The translations under genes and the position numbers were made by a program. Positions 28,517 to 36,623 of a stretch of 46,920 bases of DNA are shown here, piece after piece (within the stretch, counting starts at the first letter, position 1; the number at the start of each line of letters is the position of its first letter). The DNA lies in contig NZ_JANEYT010000039.1 in the NCBI RefSeq assembly GCF_024357955.1, positions 1 to 46,920 of the forward strand, read 5' to 3'. The notes under the pieces were generated by a model, which was not told the origin of the DNA, searched no databases, and saw only the letters and a list, made by a program, of their open reading frames with translations. The stretch comes from Photobacterium pectinilyticum (GTDB lineage: Bacteria > Pseudomonadota > Gammaproteobacteria > Enterobacterales > Vibrionaceae).

Positions 28517-29308
28517 ATGATTGAACGACGTATCACCTTTACCCTGGATGATGAAGGGCTACCGGCCTGGAAACTCAACCGGTTAAAAACCTTGGCGGGG
28601 TATTTCCGCTCGATCGTGGTAATCAACAACATTTCGCAGCTTAGAACAGCGAATGCTGAACAGGCGATGCGAATGATGAGCTTGGGGTCGATGCCCGGCG
28701 ATCTTTGTCAGTTAATGATTGAAGGTTTGGATGCTGAATTAGCTTGTATGGTATTGACAGACTTTGTCTCTGAGAATTGTTATTTGATCAGTACTGATCA
28801 TCGGTTGATCAGCCAGCGGGAAGAGAAGGGGAGCATTGTCTTACCCTTTGACTATGAGCTGAGTTTTTTATCGTCACTGTCCCAATTTACAGTAAGCTCG
28901 CTGGTTAAAGCGGATGTATTGACGCAAATTAGTCGCCAATGTGCCCCTAACCAACCAGATATAGCGAATCGCCTGTTAGAGCAAATGCAGGCAAGGGAGG
29001 CTGTATCGTCAACGACAATGGGTAACGGCATTGCCTTGCCTCATATACTAACGCCTGATATTGAGGCTCCTACTCTCGTACTGGCACCTTTAGAGCAGCC
29101 GTTAGAGTGGGGGCCCAAACGTGGACCTGTGAGCTTTGTTATCGGTTTGGTACTGCCTGCGCCTCCCCAGCGTGAATATCTACTGGCTTTCTCGTCATTT
29201 TCTAGGCGGCTGCTAGACCCCGGTTTTTGTCAGCTACTAACTGAAAATACACGACCAGAGGTGTTAAAAGCGGTTGTGCTTGATAGTCTTTTACAGCCAT
29301 TTCGATGA
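28517..29308 (+). CDS. PTS EIIA with degenerate HPr-like domain
   Basis: The first 90 residues align along their whole length with HPr (ITFTLDDEGLPAWKLNRLKT, then FRSIVVINNISQLRTANAEQ, MSLGSMPGD), but the phosphohistidine of HPr (GLHxRP) is proline 16 and the helper arginine is tryptophan 18, so this domain cannot carry phosphate. Residues about 118-263 are a fructose/nitrogen-type EIIA with H176 in GNGIALPH, which looks functional. I recall the V. cholerae counterpart near VC1824 being annotated as a nitrogen-regulatory EIIA. A sensing or docking role for the dead HPr domain is an inference. Confidence 0.82.
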   Translation: MIERRITFTLDDEGLPAWKLNRLKTLAGYFRSIVVINNISQLRTANAEQAMRMMSLGSMPGDLCQLMIEGLDAELACMVLTDFVSENCYLISTDHRLISQREEKGSIVLPFDYELSFLSSLSQFTVSSLVKADVLTQISRQCAPNQPDIANRLLEQMQAREAVSSTTMGNGIALPHILTPDIEAPTLVLAPLEQPLEWGPKRGPVSFVIGLVLPAPPQREYLLAFSSFSRRLLDPGFCQLLTENTRPEVLKAVVLDSLLQPFR

Positions 29309-29360
29309 TTAATGTAATGCCACTACCTCGTTAGTCCTTTCTGTACTCTTCTCTTTCGCT

Positions 29361-30206
29361 TCAATTTCTCCCACGATAGTCCGACGGGGTCATCCCGGTT
29401 TTATTTTTGAATACTCGGTAGAAGTAATTCACATCCTGAAAGCCGCAACGGGTAGCGACTTCGTTCAGGCGGAAGGTGTATTTCTTGAGCATGAACTTGG
29501 CTCGTTCAATCCTCACCCAAGTGATGTAGTCGGCCATTCGCATATGCCCTTGTTGGCGGAACAGGCGAGAAAGGTGGTTTGGGGTGATGTTAAACCGCTT
29601 GGCAATCGAGTCGCGTGTGATCGGGCGGTGGAAGTTTTCTTGAATATAGATACAGATCCCCTGGTAAAGATCTTCACTGCGATTTTTGTTGGTTTCGCTA
29701 GGTGTTGCCAGCATTTGTTGGCAGTAACTCATCAAGGCTTGCAACAGGTGCTCGTCCATTGGCTTTTGCAAAGGCTCTTTCGCCAAGGCGTTGAGCCCAG
29801 CGAGAATATGGTCAATAGCAAATCCCGTTCGGGTTTGGATACTGTGCTTTTGAATATCAAAAAAATGGGCTTGTCCTTTAGCCTTACTGACCAAGCTGAA
29901 TCCGAGTTGGCGTTTACCAAATAGCAGGCTTAGTACCGAACAGTTGGTGTCCCAGTTAGGTTTGTTCCAGCTGTTGGGCGGAATGTATAAGGCGTCGCCG
30001 GGCATGATCTTGACCTCGGTAATACCATGATCGGGATCTTCCAGTTCATTGAGGTACTCACCACTTAGCACCATTTCGAGCCGTGGAAAGTTAACCTGGT
30101 AGCTAAACGGGGGGGGAGTGACATGATCACCGGCAAACCAAATGCGGTTGAAGTGCTCTCGCTCGGCAAGCAGGGTTTCGAGTAACTGGTGGAAGACTTG
30201 GCTCAT
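29361..30206 (-). CDS. AraC-family regulator of the mannose/fructose PTS genes
   Basis: The 281-residue protein has an N-terminal cupin-like sensor region (KIMPGDALYIPPNSWNKPNW at about 66-85) and a C-terminal AraC domain with two helix-turn-helices (DSIAKRFNITPNHLSRLFRQ at about 199-218 and LNEVATRCGFQDVNYFYRVF). It ends GMTPSDYRGRN as typical for the family. It is divergent from the EIIABC gene, with a 410-bp intergenic region holding two nearly identical 18-bp direct repeats. AraC proteins usually activate such neighbouring genes in response to the sugar. This order matches my memory of VC1825-VC1826. Confidence 0.88.
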   Translation of the reverse strand: MSQVFHQLLETLLAEREHFNRIWFAGDHVTPPPFSYQVNFPRLEMVLSGEYLNELEDPDHGITEVKIMPGDALYIPPNSWNKPNWDTNCSVLSLLFGKRQLGFSLVSKAKGQAHFFDIQKHSIQTRTGFAIDHILAGLNALAKEPLQKPMDEHLLQALMSYCQQMLATPSETNKNRSEDLYQGICIYIQENFHRPITRDSIAKRFNITPNHLSRLFRQQGHMRMADYITWVRIERAKFMLKKYTFRLNEVATRCGFQDVNYFYRVFKNKTGMTPSDYRGRN

Positions 30207-30293
30207 GTTACAAATCGGCTTTGGTTGCTGGCTACATTGAGCCGCTATTATCTTTTGTCATTGCCTCTATTGTCCTTGTTCTCGGGCAGATAT

Positions 30294-30314
30294 CGTGAAC
30301 CTGATCACTTAAAA
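30294..30314. promoter_or_regulatory. Regulatory repeat 1 / CRP-like site
   Basis: CGTGA-ACCTGA-TCACT (30294-30309) fits the CRP half-sites with 6-base spacing, and GAACCTGATCACTTAAAA (30297-30314) is repeated with one change at 30475. It lies 88 bp upstream of the AraC gene. Confidence 0.5.
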
Positions 30315-30471
30315 ACGGTCTCTTAGACTAAAAATCGTGTTACTTAAGTCTAGCCATTATTCATTTGCCTCTTTATATAAGCAATATTTATGGTTATTTT
30401 GTTTTTATTATCTGTATGATTTTAATGTTAAAATTATGGTTTTTGTTTGTCGTTTTCATACGTTTATATTG

Positions 30472-30492
30472 TGAGAACCTGATCACATAAAA
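30472..30492. promoter_or_regulatory. Regulatory repeat 2 / CRP-like site
   Basis: TGAGA-ACCTGA-TCACA (30472-30487) is again CRP-like, and 17 of 18 bases of 30475-30492 match repeat 1. It lies about 125 bp before the EIIABC start. The shared centre ACCTGA and trailing TAAAA are not required by CRP, so these may also be AraC-protein sites. Confidence 0.5.
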
Positions 30493-30616
30493 GTTCGGAT
30501 GTTACAAATATCCAGTAAATGCTCCTCTGGTACACTATGAGAGGTGTGCTAAAAAGCCGAAAATATCCCCAACGGCAAACAGTATGCCGATATACATAAT
30601 CAAAGGGGGAACACTC

Positions 30617-32521
30617 ATGATCACGAACTTGATTAATGAGCAGTTGATTTGCCTTAACCTTAAGGCAATGACGAAAGAAGAGGTGTTTGTTGAGATGATC
30701 GACATTCTGCACAAGCAGGGTCGAGTCAGCGACAAGCAACAGTTTTTGGTTGATATTCATGCCCGTGAAGAGCTGGGTAATACCGGCTTTGAAGATGGCG
30801 TTGCGCTACCGCATGCCAAGAGTGCTGCGGTCAGTGAGCCTGCCGTCGCTATCGGTGTTAGCCGTAGCGGTATTGAATACGGCGCAGAGGACGGCCTTCC
30901 TTCTAAACTCTTTTTCATGATTGCTTCGCCAGACGGCGGTGCGAACCACCATATTGAAGTGTTGGCTGAACTTTCTTCCAAGTTGATTGAAGATGGTTTC
31001 ATTGAGGCATTCCTTGCGGCTAAATCTGAAAAAGATGCTCTCGCCCTGCTGCTGGAAAAAACAGAAACAGAAGATGCACCGGCGGCAGAAAATGGCTTCC
31101 TTATTGGCGTTACTGGCTGTCCAGCGGGTGTTGCGCACACCTACCTAGCAGCGGAAGCGCTTGAGAAGGGGGCAAAAGAGCTTGGCTATGAAATCAAGGT
31201 AGAAACCAATGGTTCTATCGGGGTGAAGAACAGTCCGACAGCCGAAGAAATCGAACGCGCAGAAGCCATTATTGTCAGCTGTGACAAGCAAGTCGACATG
31301 GCTCGCTTTGCCGGTAAGCGTTTAATTAAAACTGGCGTTAAAGCGCCGATCAAAGATGCCAAGGGCCTGATTGATCAAGCACTGGCTGCACCTCAGTACC
31401 AAACCTCTGCAGACGATGCACCAACAGAGAAAGAAAGCAAAGTGAACCAAGCGCGTTCTGATCTGTATTGTTATCTGATGAACGGTGTGTCGCACATGAT
31501 CCCGTTCGTTGTAACGGGTGGTTTGTTGATTGCACTAGCATTAGCGATTGGTGGTCAACCAACAGAAGCCGGTATGGCTATTCCAGATGGCAGCATGTGG
31601 AATAAGGTATTGGATGTCGGTGTCGTTGCCTTCACCCTGATGATCCCAATTCTGGCGGGCTACATTGCTTATGCGATTGCTGACCGTCCTGCACTGGCTC
31701 CGGGTTTGATCGGTGGCTGGATTGCCAACAACGGCTCGTTCTACGGCGCGGAGGCCGGTACGGGTTTCATCGGTGCGATTGTTGCCGGTCTATTGGTTGG
31801 TTACTTCGTTAAGTTCATTGTCACCCGCAACTACCACAAGTTTATCCAGCCGCTGGTGCCAATTATGATTGCACCTATTACCGGTAGCTTGTTTATCTCA
31901 AGCTTGTTCATCTTTGTTATCGGCGCGCCAATTGCGAGCTTGATGGATGGCTTGAATGCAATGCTTACCAGCATGAGTACCGGTAACGTTGTACTGCTGG
32001 GTATCGTATTGGGTGGTATGGCAGGCTTCGATATGGGTGGTCCATTCAATAAGGTGGCATTCCTGTTCTCAGTCGGCATGATTGCTAGCGGTCAAACCCA
32101 GTTTATGGGTGCGATGGCGTGTGCTATCCCTGTCGCTCCTCTGGGTATGGCGCTGGCGACAGTCATTGGTCGTAAGTTTGACATCTTCGAAGAGTCGGAA
32201 ATTGAAGCAGGTAAAGCATCTGGTGCAATGGGTTTGGTCGGTATCTCTGAAGGTGCCATACCTTTTGCGGCACAAGACCCAATGTCAGTTATCCCTGCGA
32301 ACGTACTGGGTTCGATGGTCGCTGCAGTAATGGCCTTCTCATTTGGTATCACTAACAGTGTTGCTCACGGTGGCCCAGTTGTTGCTCTACTCGGTGCGAT
32401 GAACAAGCCGATTCTTGCACTAGCGTGTATGGCGGCAGGTGCGGTAGTTACTGCGCTGGTGGCGGTATCGCTGAAGAAAATGCGTCAGGGTAAATCGCAA
32501 CCAAAAACTGCTGTTGCTTAA
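30617..32521 (+). CDS. PTS fructose-type EIIABC, probable mannose transporter
   Basis: The 634 residues hold EIIA (1-150, phosphohistidine H66 in GVALPH), EIIB (160-265, phosphocysteine C168 in GVTGCPAGVAHTYLAAEA) and EIIC (about 285-630, around eight to ten membrane segments, with GGWIANNGSFYGAEAGTGF and GISEGAIPFAAQDPM). It imports and phosphorylates a hexose at the inner membrane. Neighbouring manA suggests mannose, as I recall for V. cholerae VC1826. The start at 30617 is fixed by GGGGGA six bases upstream; the longer frame to 30584 has no ribosome site. The divergent AraC gene is its likely activator. Confidence 0.93.
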   Translation: MITNLINEQLICLNLKAMTKEEVFVEMIDILHKQGRVSDKQQFLVDIHAREELGNTGFEDGVALPHAKSAAVSEPAVAIGVSRSGIEYGAEDGLPSKLFFMIASPDGGANHHIEVLAELSSKLIEDGFIEAFLAAKSEKDALALLLEKTETEDAPAAENGFLIGVTGCPAGVAHTYLAAEALEKGAKELGYEIKVETNGSIGVKNSPTAEEIERAEAIIVSCDKQVDMARFAGKRLIKTGVKAPIKDAKGLIDQALAAPQYQTSADDAPTEKESKVNQARSDLYCYLMNGVSHMIPFVVTGGLLIALALAIGGQPTEAGMAIPDGSMWNKVLDVGVVAFTLMIPILAGYIAYAIADRPALAPGLIGGWIANNGSFYGAEAGTGFIGAIVAGLLVGYFVKFIVTRNYHKFIQPLVPIMIAPITGSLFISSLFIFVIGAPIASLMDGLNAMLTSMSTGNVVLLGIVLGGMAGFDMGGPFNKVAFLFSVGMIASGQTQFMGAMACAIPVAPLGMALATVIGRKFDIFEESEIEAGKASGAMGLVGISEGAIPFAAQDPMSVIPANVLGSMVAAVMAFSFGITNSVAHGGPVVALLGAMNKPILALACMAAGAVVTALVAVSLKKMRQGKSQPKTAVA

Positions 32522-32570
32522 CCCCCTAGCAACGGTTGAGCGCGGTAAGACCTGAATTGCCGTGCCCAGA

Positions 32571-32599
32571 AAGCTCCCTCTTGATGAGGGAGCTTTTTG
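32571..32599 (+). terminator. Terminator of the EIIABC gene
   Basis: AAGCTCCCTC-TTGAT-GAGGGAGCTT followed by TTT, 50 bp after the stop. It implies that manA has its own promoter in 32600-32790. Confidence 0.9.
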
Positions 32600-32800
32600 C
32601 TGGAGAAGTGATGAATAATCTCTTTTTACTGACCGTTTTTGGTAGTATGCGTGATTGGTAAACGGATAACACAAGTTGATGCCATCGCTTGATGGCACAG
32701 GTGCTTCGTCGGATGACATAAACGTTTAATCGTATTTCATTAACGCCCCTTAAATGAGTTTGGGACCTTAATGAAATCTGCATTAGAAATAAGGAAAGCT

Positions 32801-33994
32801 ATGACTTCTTCCCCTCGTTTTTATCGTATGCATAATGTGATTCAAGATTATGCATGGGGCAGCACAACATCGATTGGCCAATTGTTTGGCATTGAAAACC
32901 CAGAAGGTAAACCTCAAGCGGAAATCTGGATGGGTGCCCATCAGAATGGTTGCTCGCAAATTGAAGTCGATGGCAAGCCAATCCTGCTATCAGAGTTTAT
33001 TGACGCTGATAAAGCAACCTTTATTGGCACGGAAACAGCTGCGACATTCGGTGAATTGCCCTACTTGTTTAAAGTGCTAGCGGCTGAAAAAGCGCTGTCT
33101 ATTCAAGTTCACCCGAGTAAAGCACAGGCTGAAGACGGTTTTGCCAGAGAAGAAGAGCAGGGCATACCTCGTAACGCCGGTAACCGCAACTATAAAGATC
33201 CGAACCACAAGCCAGAACTGGTTTACGCTTTAACGCCTTACCAAGCAATGAATGGTTTCCGTGAGTTTGCAGACATTGTCTCGTTTTTCCGAGCGCTAGA
33301 CATCGAAGAGATCCACTCACTGGTAGAAGCGCTGGAAGCGAACCAGAACGAGCTGGGCCTTGAGTGTTTCTTTGAAGCAATGTTGTCTCTGGATGGTGAA
33401 GTAAAAGACAGCAGTGTAGCCAAGCTATTGGTATTTGCTGAAGCGCATAAAGACGAGGAATTGTTTGGGTTGATTCTAGACTTGGCAGAGCAATATCCTG
33501 GCGATATCGGTCTATTTGCTCCGCTAATGTTGAACACCCTGACCTTGCAGCCTGGTGAGTCGATGTTCTTGTATGCGTGTACGCCTCATGCTTACCTCAA
33601 AGGTACGGGTTTGGAGATCATGGCCAACTCTGACAATGTGTTGCGTGCAGGTTTGACGCCAAAGTATATGGATGTGCCTGAGCTGGTTTCATGTACCCAA
33701 TGTGTGCCAATCCCATTCGATAGTTTGTTGATGACACCGCAGACTGAAAATGGCATAGAGCATTACCCAATTCCGGTTCCAGACTTCAAGTTTAGCGTGT
33801 ATCAGCAGGCGAATAATGTTGAGCTACACACTAACAGTGCTGAAATCTTATTAGCGGTAGATGCATCATTGACCGTCGCTCACACTGACGGTGAAACTTT
33901 GACCATTGCGAAAGGTGAGTCGGTCTTCATACCAGCGAATGCCGGCGCTTACCTAGCGAATTCTGAAGGTAAATTTGCCCGCGCATACAACTAG
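32801..33994 (+). CDS. manA: Mannose-6-phosphate isomerase, class I
   Basis: This 397-residue zinc enzyme interconverts mannose 6-phosphate and fructose 6-phosphate. Zinc ligands are Q102 and H104 (SIQVHPSKAQAE), E139 (NHKPEL) and the later histidine in CTPHAYLKG; the active-site arginine is in NSDNVLRAGLTPKY. The start at 32801 has AAGGA five bases upstream, preferred over an in-frame ATG at 32771 that has no ribosome site. With the EIIABC gene it forms a complete route from external mannose to glycolysis. Confidence 0.95.
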   Translation: MTSSPRFYRMHNVIQDYAWGSTTSIGQLFGIENPEGKPQAEIWMGAHQNGCSQIEVDGKPILLSEFIDADKATFIGTETAATFGELPYLFKVLAAEKALSIQVHPSKAQAEDGFAREEEQGIPRNAGNRNYKDPNHKPELVYALTPYQAMNGFREFADIVSFFRALDIEEIHSLVEALEANQNELGLECFFEAMLSLDGEVKDSSVAKLLVFAEAHKDEELFGLILDLAEQYPGDIGLFAPLMLNTLTLQPGESMFLYACTPHAYLKGTGLEIMANSDNVLRAGLTPKYMDVPELVSCTQCVPIPFDSLLMTPQTENGIEHYPIPVPDFKFSVYQQANNVELHTNSAEILLAVDASLTVAHTDGETLTIAKGESVFIPANAGAYLANSEGKFARAYN

Positions 33995-34059
33995 TTGTTG
34001 TTGATTTGAGCAGGGTGGTGGCTTGTTGTTCGGTTGGTGAGTTAGGGTTAGAAAAGCCC

Positions 34060-34088
34060 TTTACACGAATCGGATGACCCCGTATTAT
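34060..34088 (+). promoter_or_regulatory. tRNA-Ser promoter
   Basis: TTTACA (34060-34065), 17 bases, TATTAT (34083-34088), followed by a GC-rich discriminator (TCGCCGC) as in stable-RNA promoters, 12 bp before the tRNA. Confidence 0.7.
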
Positions 34089-34100
34089 TCGCCGCACAAA

Positions 34101-34191
34101 GGAGAGATGGCTGAGTGGTTGAAAGCACCGGTCTTGAAAACCGGCATACGTTTGTAGCGTATCTAGGGTTCAAATCCCTATCCCTCCGCCA
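34101..34191 (+). tRNA. tRNA-Ser (anticodon UGA), attachment-site host
   Basis: A 91-base serine tRNA with long variable arm. Anticodon loop CTTGAAA gives UGA; the anticodon stem is CCGGT/ACCGG, the T arm is TAGGGTTCAAATCCCTA and CCA is encoded. The acceptor stem GGAGAGA / TCCCTCC has one mismatch: A at 34105 faces C at 34183. The second copy of this 3' end, at 44627-44633, reads TCTCTCC and would pair fully. The present 3' end therefore came with the integrated element, and the ancestral one was moved 10.4 kb away. Confidence 0.95.
34164..34191 (+). repeat. Left attachment site (attL) of the integrative element
   Basis: A 28-bp sequence covering the T arm and 3' end of the tRNA is repeated at 44610-44637 with 27 of 28 matches; the only difference is C34183 against T44629. 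Confidence 0.85.
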
Positions 34192-34205
34192 CTTTTAAAA
34201 TGAAT

Positions 34206-34232
34206 AAAGCTCTGATTTTTCAGGGCTTTTTT
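34206..34232 (+). terminator. Terminator just inside the left end
   Basis: AAGCTCTGA-TTTT-TCAGGGCTT with one G-T wobble, then TTTT. It replaces the original tRNA terminator, which is now at 44647. Confidence 0.75.
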
Positions 34233-34279
34233 CATATCTGACGCATAGAAAAATCACCTACTCCAAAGAGGTGATACAT

Positions 34280-35599
34280 ATGTATCTGTTAAAACTGCCA
34301 TCTAGTGTGTATTACACGCGAATCGTCACTCCAGTCAAACTGCGTCAAGCAGGCTTTCCAAATGAACTCCGTTACTCACTGTTTACTAAAAATCGTGATT
34401 TAGCAATTGAGCGTAACTTGCATGTATCGGCTTGTGTCAAAAAGCATCTATTGAAACTGAAGTCAGCGCCAGCGACTTCCTTTACTGATTTTCAAGTCGC
34501 GCTCTTGCGAGATATCGCCTCTATCCGCAAAACTTACCCGTCAGTACAGCAAATCAATCACTACCTTCCCGTCGATGCGCATGAGAATGACTTTATCGAT
34601 ATGGGTGACGTTGACTTACAGCAAGTGAGTTGCGATGCCCCATCTCTGACTACTGCTAACACCGCCAATTATCGAACATGGTTAGCGAAGTTCATCGGCA
34701 GTAAGAAAAACGAAAACGTCATTCATCTAACTATTCATCAGCTTGAGCAGCGGGTTGGACACTGTCTTAATTTCTTCGATAGCAAATCAGTCACAACCCC
34801 AAGACCAGCAGATTTAATGCGTTACATTGACCTCCTGCGTCAGCAAGGACGTTCAGCAAAAACGAACAAAGAGTACTTTGCTGCGGTTAAGCAATTCTTT
34901 AAGTGGCTTCATGCGATGGAATATATCGAGACAAACCCAACAGACAAGGTGAATGCTAAATTCAAAGTTGTTAAGCATGCTAGTGAACAACGAGATAGAT
35001 GGGAGCTATCTGAACTCAACAGACTATTCAAAAGTCACGCTTTGCAAGATATGAGTGATGACTTCAAGTGGATAACTCGGCTTCAACTCTATATGGGATT
35101 AAGAACCAGTGAGGCTTGTCAGTTGTATACGATTGATAGTCAATGTTACGCTGGCATCCACTATCTGCAAATCTCTGATAGCTCTCCACTCCAACACCTC
35201 AAGAATGAACACGCTCTACGAGCTGTACCGATTCACCCTGCTCTGATTAATAAAGGCTTTATCGAATTCGTAGAAAGCCGCATTCAAACATCGAATACTC
35301 CGATTTTCAATTTCAAACCACTAGGCAAGGATAACGATTGGTCGAAAACATATCGCATACAGTTTGGAAAACTACAAACGCGTATCGGTATGAAGCCTAA
35401 AAACCGTCCAACGCCTTATGGCCTCCGTCATACTTTCATTGATGAACTTAAACTACGTGACATCAAAGAGCATAACGTTGCCGAAATTGTAGGACACTCA
35501 AACCCAAATATGACGTTTGGTCGGTATGGTAAAAAGCTAAAACTTACCAAAAGCTTGTCGGTAGTCTCCGCATTTGATTTGATGTCGGAGGAGGCATAA
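34280..35599 (+). CDS. Tyrosine recombinase (integrase 1)
   Basis: This 439-residue protein has an N-terminal arm-type region (MYLLKLPSSVYYTRI, DUF6538-like), a core-binding SAM-like domain (about 130-225) and a catalytic domain (240-420). Catalytic residues are R275 (GLRTSEA), K308, Y380-x-x-R383 (PYGLRHTF; tyrosine stands where many have histidine), H406 (VGHSN) and nucleophile Y416 (FGRYGKK). Its place next to attL makes it the likely integrase. GAGGTG lies six bases before the ATG at 34280; an in-frame GTG at 34271 is part of that ribosome site. Its TAA overlaps the next ATG as TAATG. Confidence 0.9.
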   Translation: MYLLKLPSSVYYTRIVTPVKLRQAGFPNELRYSLFTKNRDLAIERNLHVSACVKKHLLKLKSAPATSFTDFQVALLRDIASIRKTYPSVQQINHYLPVDAHENDFIDMGDVDLQQVSCDAPSLTTANTANYRTWLAKFIGSKKNENVIHLTIHQLEQRVGHCLNFFDSKSVTTPRPADLMRYIDLLRQQGRSAKTNKEYFAAVKQFFKWLHAMEYIETNPTDKVNAKFKVVKHASEQRDRWELSELNRLFKSHALQDMSDDFKWITRLQLYMGLRTSEACQLYTIDSQCYAGIHYLQISDSSPLQHLKNEHALRAVPIHPALINKGFIEFVESRIQTSNTPIFNFKPLGKDNDWSKTYRIQFGKLQTRIGMKPKNRPTPYGLRHTFIDELKLRDIKEHNVAEIVGHSNPNMTFGRYGKKLKLTKSLSVVSAFDLMSEEA

Positions 35600-36345
35600 T
35601 GACTCGACTTAATGATACTCAGCGTAAGCATGTGATAGAAACATTAAAGTGCCACGAATCAGTGTTTGCCTCTTCTGATTTCTCGCCGCTATTTTCAACA
35701 GGTGTTACCGTTAGCGACATCGGTATCATCACACATGCAATGACTTTGCTACGAGAAGCGCCATTCCTTGAAGAGTCAGATTTTATTCACCATGGTTTTT
35801 CTTCTCGTCAAATTGAATTTACTCTCGGTGGGCTGGATAACTTTAAGCAGCTATTAGGCGTCTGCGACTATTGTTTCCAAGATTGGCTGGCACAAAACAG
35901 TGACAGTTCATCGAACCAAATAACGATACCGTACTGGGTTTATCAGCGATTTTCAGATGACATTCGTCGGGATTTTATGAGGGATTTAATATTACATCCC
36001 TCCCTGAACGTTGAGTTAGATGCGAAGGTGAAGATTGGCTATATTTCACTCTTCGAACGGTATAAAGCTATTATTCCGAGTGACGATAGTGAAGCGGCAC
36101 AGATCGCAGCAATGATGATGGCTGACAGGCATCAGTTTTTGTCTTATGACGAGGAGACCTCCGAATTAACACTAAGGAGTCTTAAAACCCGCAGGGACTT
36201 TTCAATTGAAGTTCGATGCTTGTCTTCAACGTTCAATCGTCGAACACCGCATGCTGTTTGTGTTGTCGATGACGTTAGCCCCATCAAGTCGACTTTGATC
36301 AAACGAAGAGTCATCAGTTTCTCTGAATTGATGCTTCACTGCTAA
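35599..36345 (+). CDS. Unknown protein coupled to integrase 1
   Basis: A 248-residue soluble, acidic-to-neutral protein that I do not recognise. It has no membrane segment, signal peptide or obvious catalytic motif. A helical N-terminal half (RLNDTQRKHVIETL, SDIGIITHAMTLLREAPFLE) is followed by a more beta-like C-terminus. The TAATG overlap with integrase 1 implies translational coupling and joint function, perhaps as a recombination accessory factor. A hairpin that contains its stop codon follows. Confidence 0.6.
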   Translation: MTRLNDTQRKHVIETLKCHESVFASSDFSPLFSTGVTVSDIGIITHAMTLLREAPFLEESDFIHHGFSSRQIEFTLGGLDNFKQLLGVCDYCFQDWLAQNSDSSSNQITIPYWVYQRFSDDIRRDFMRDLILHPSLNVELDAKVKIGYISLFERYKAIIPSDDSEAAQIAAMMMADRHQFLSYDEETSELTLRSLKTRRDFSIEVRCLSSTFNRRTPHAVCVVDDVSPIKSTLIKRRVISFSELMLHC

Positions 36346-36428
36346 ATAAATTAATTCAGCTCAATTAATTTATTTAGCCAACTTATTGAGTCACCACGCT
36401 GATTTAGTGTTGTGACTCAATTATTTTT
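36342..36428 (+). terminator. Tandem hairpins after the first module
   Basis: Hairpin 1 is a perfect 15-bp AT-rich inverted repeat (arms 36342-36356 and 36363-36377) that includes the stop codon. Hairpin 2 is TTGAGTCAC / GTGACTCAA (36386-36394, 36412-36420) followed by TTATTTTT, a standard terminator. 36430-36600 is AT-rich and should carry the promoter of integrase 2. Confidence 0.7.
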
Positions 36429-36623
36429 CAAAAAATGAAAATAATTTCCTTTTTTGCTCTGTTTTGTCTAAAGCCTTGCCAGCTCTACATTTGGCGGGTT
36501 GACTGCGCATTTTTTATATGTATTACAACGACTTAGTTAACCGATTTGTTCATTTTTGTGATTTGCATCACCTTTTTATTGTGTGTACTTTAGAAAAAAA
36601 AGAGCACGAAAAGGAAATAAATC

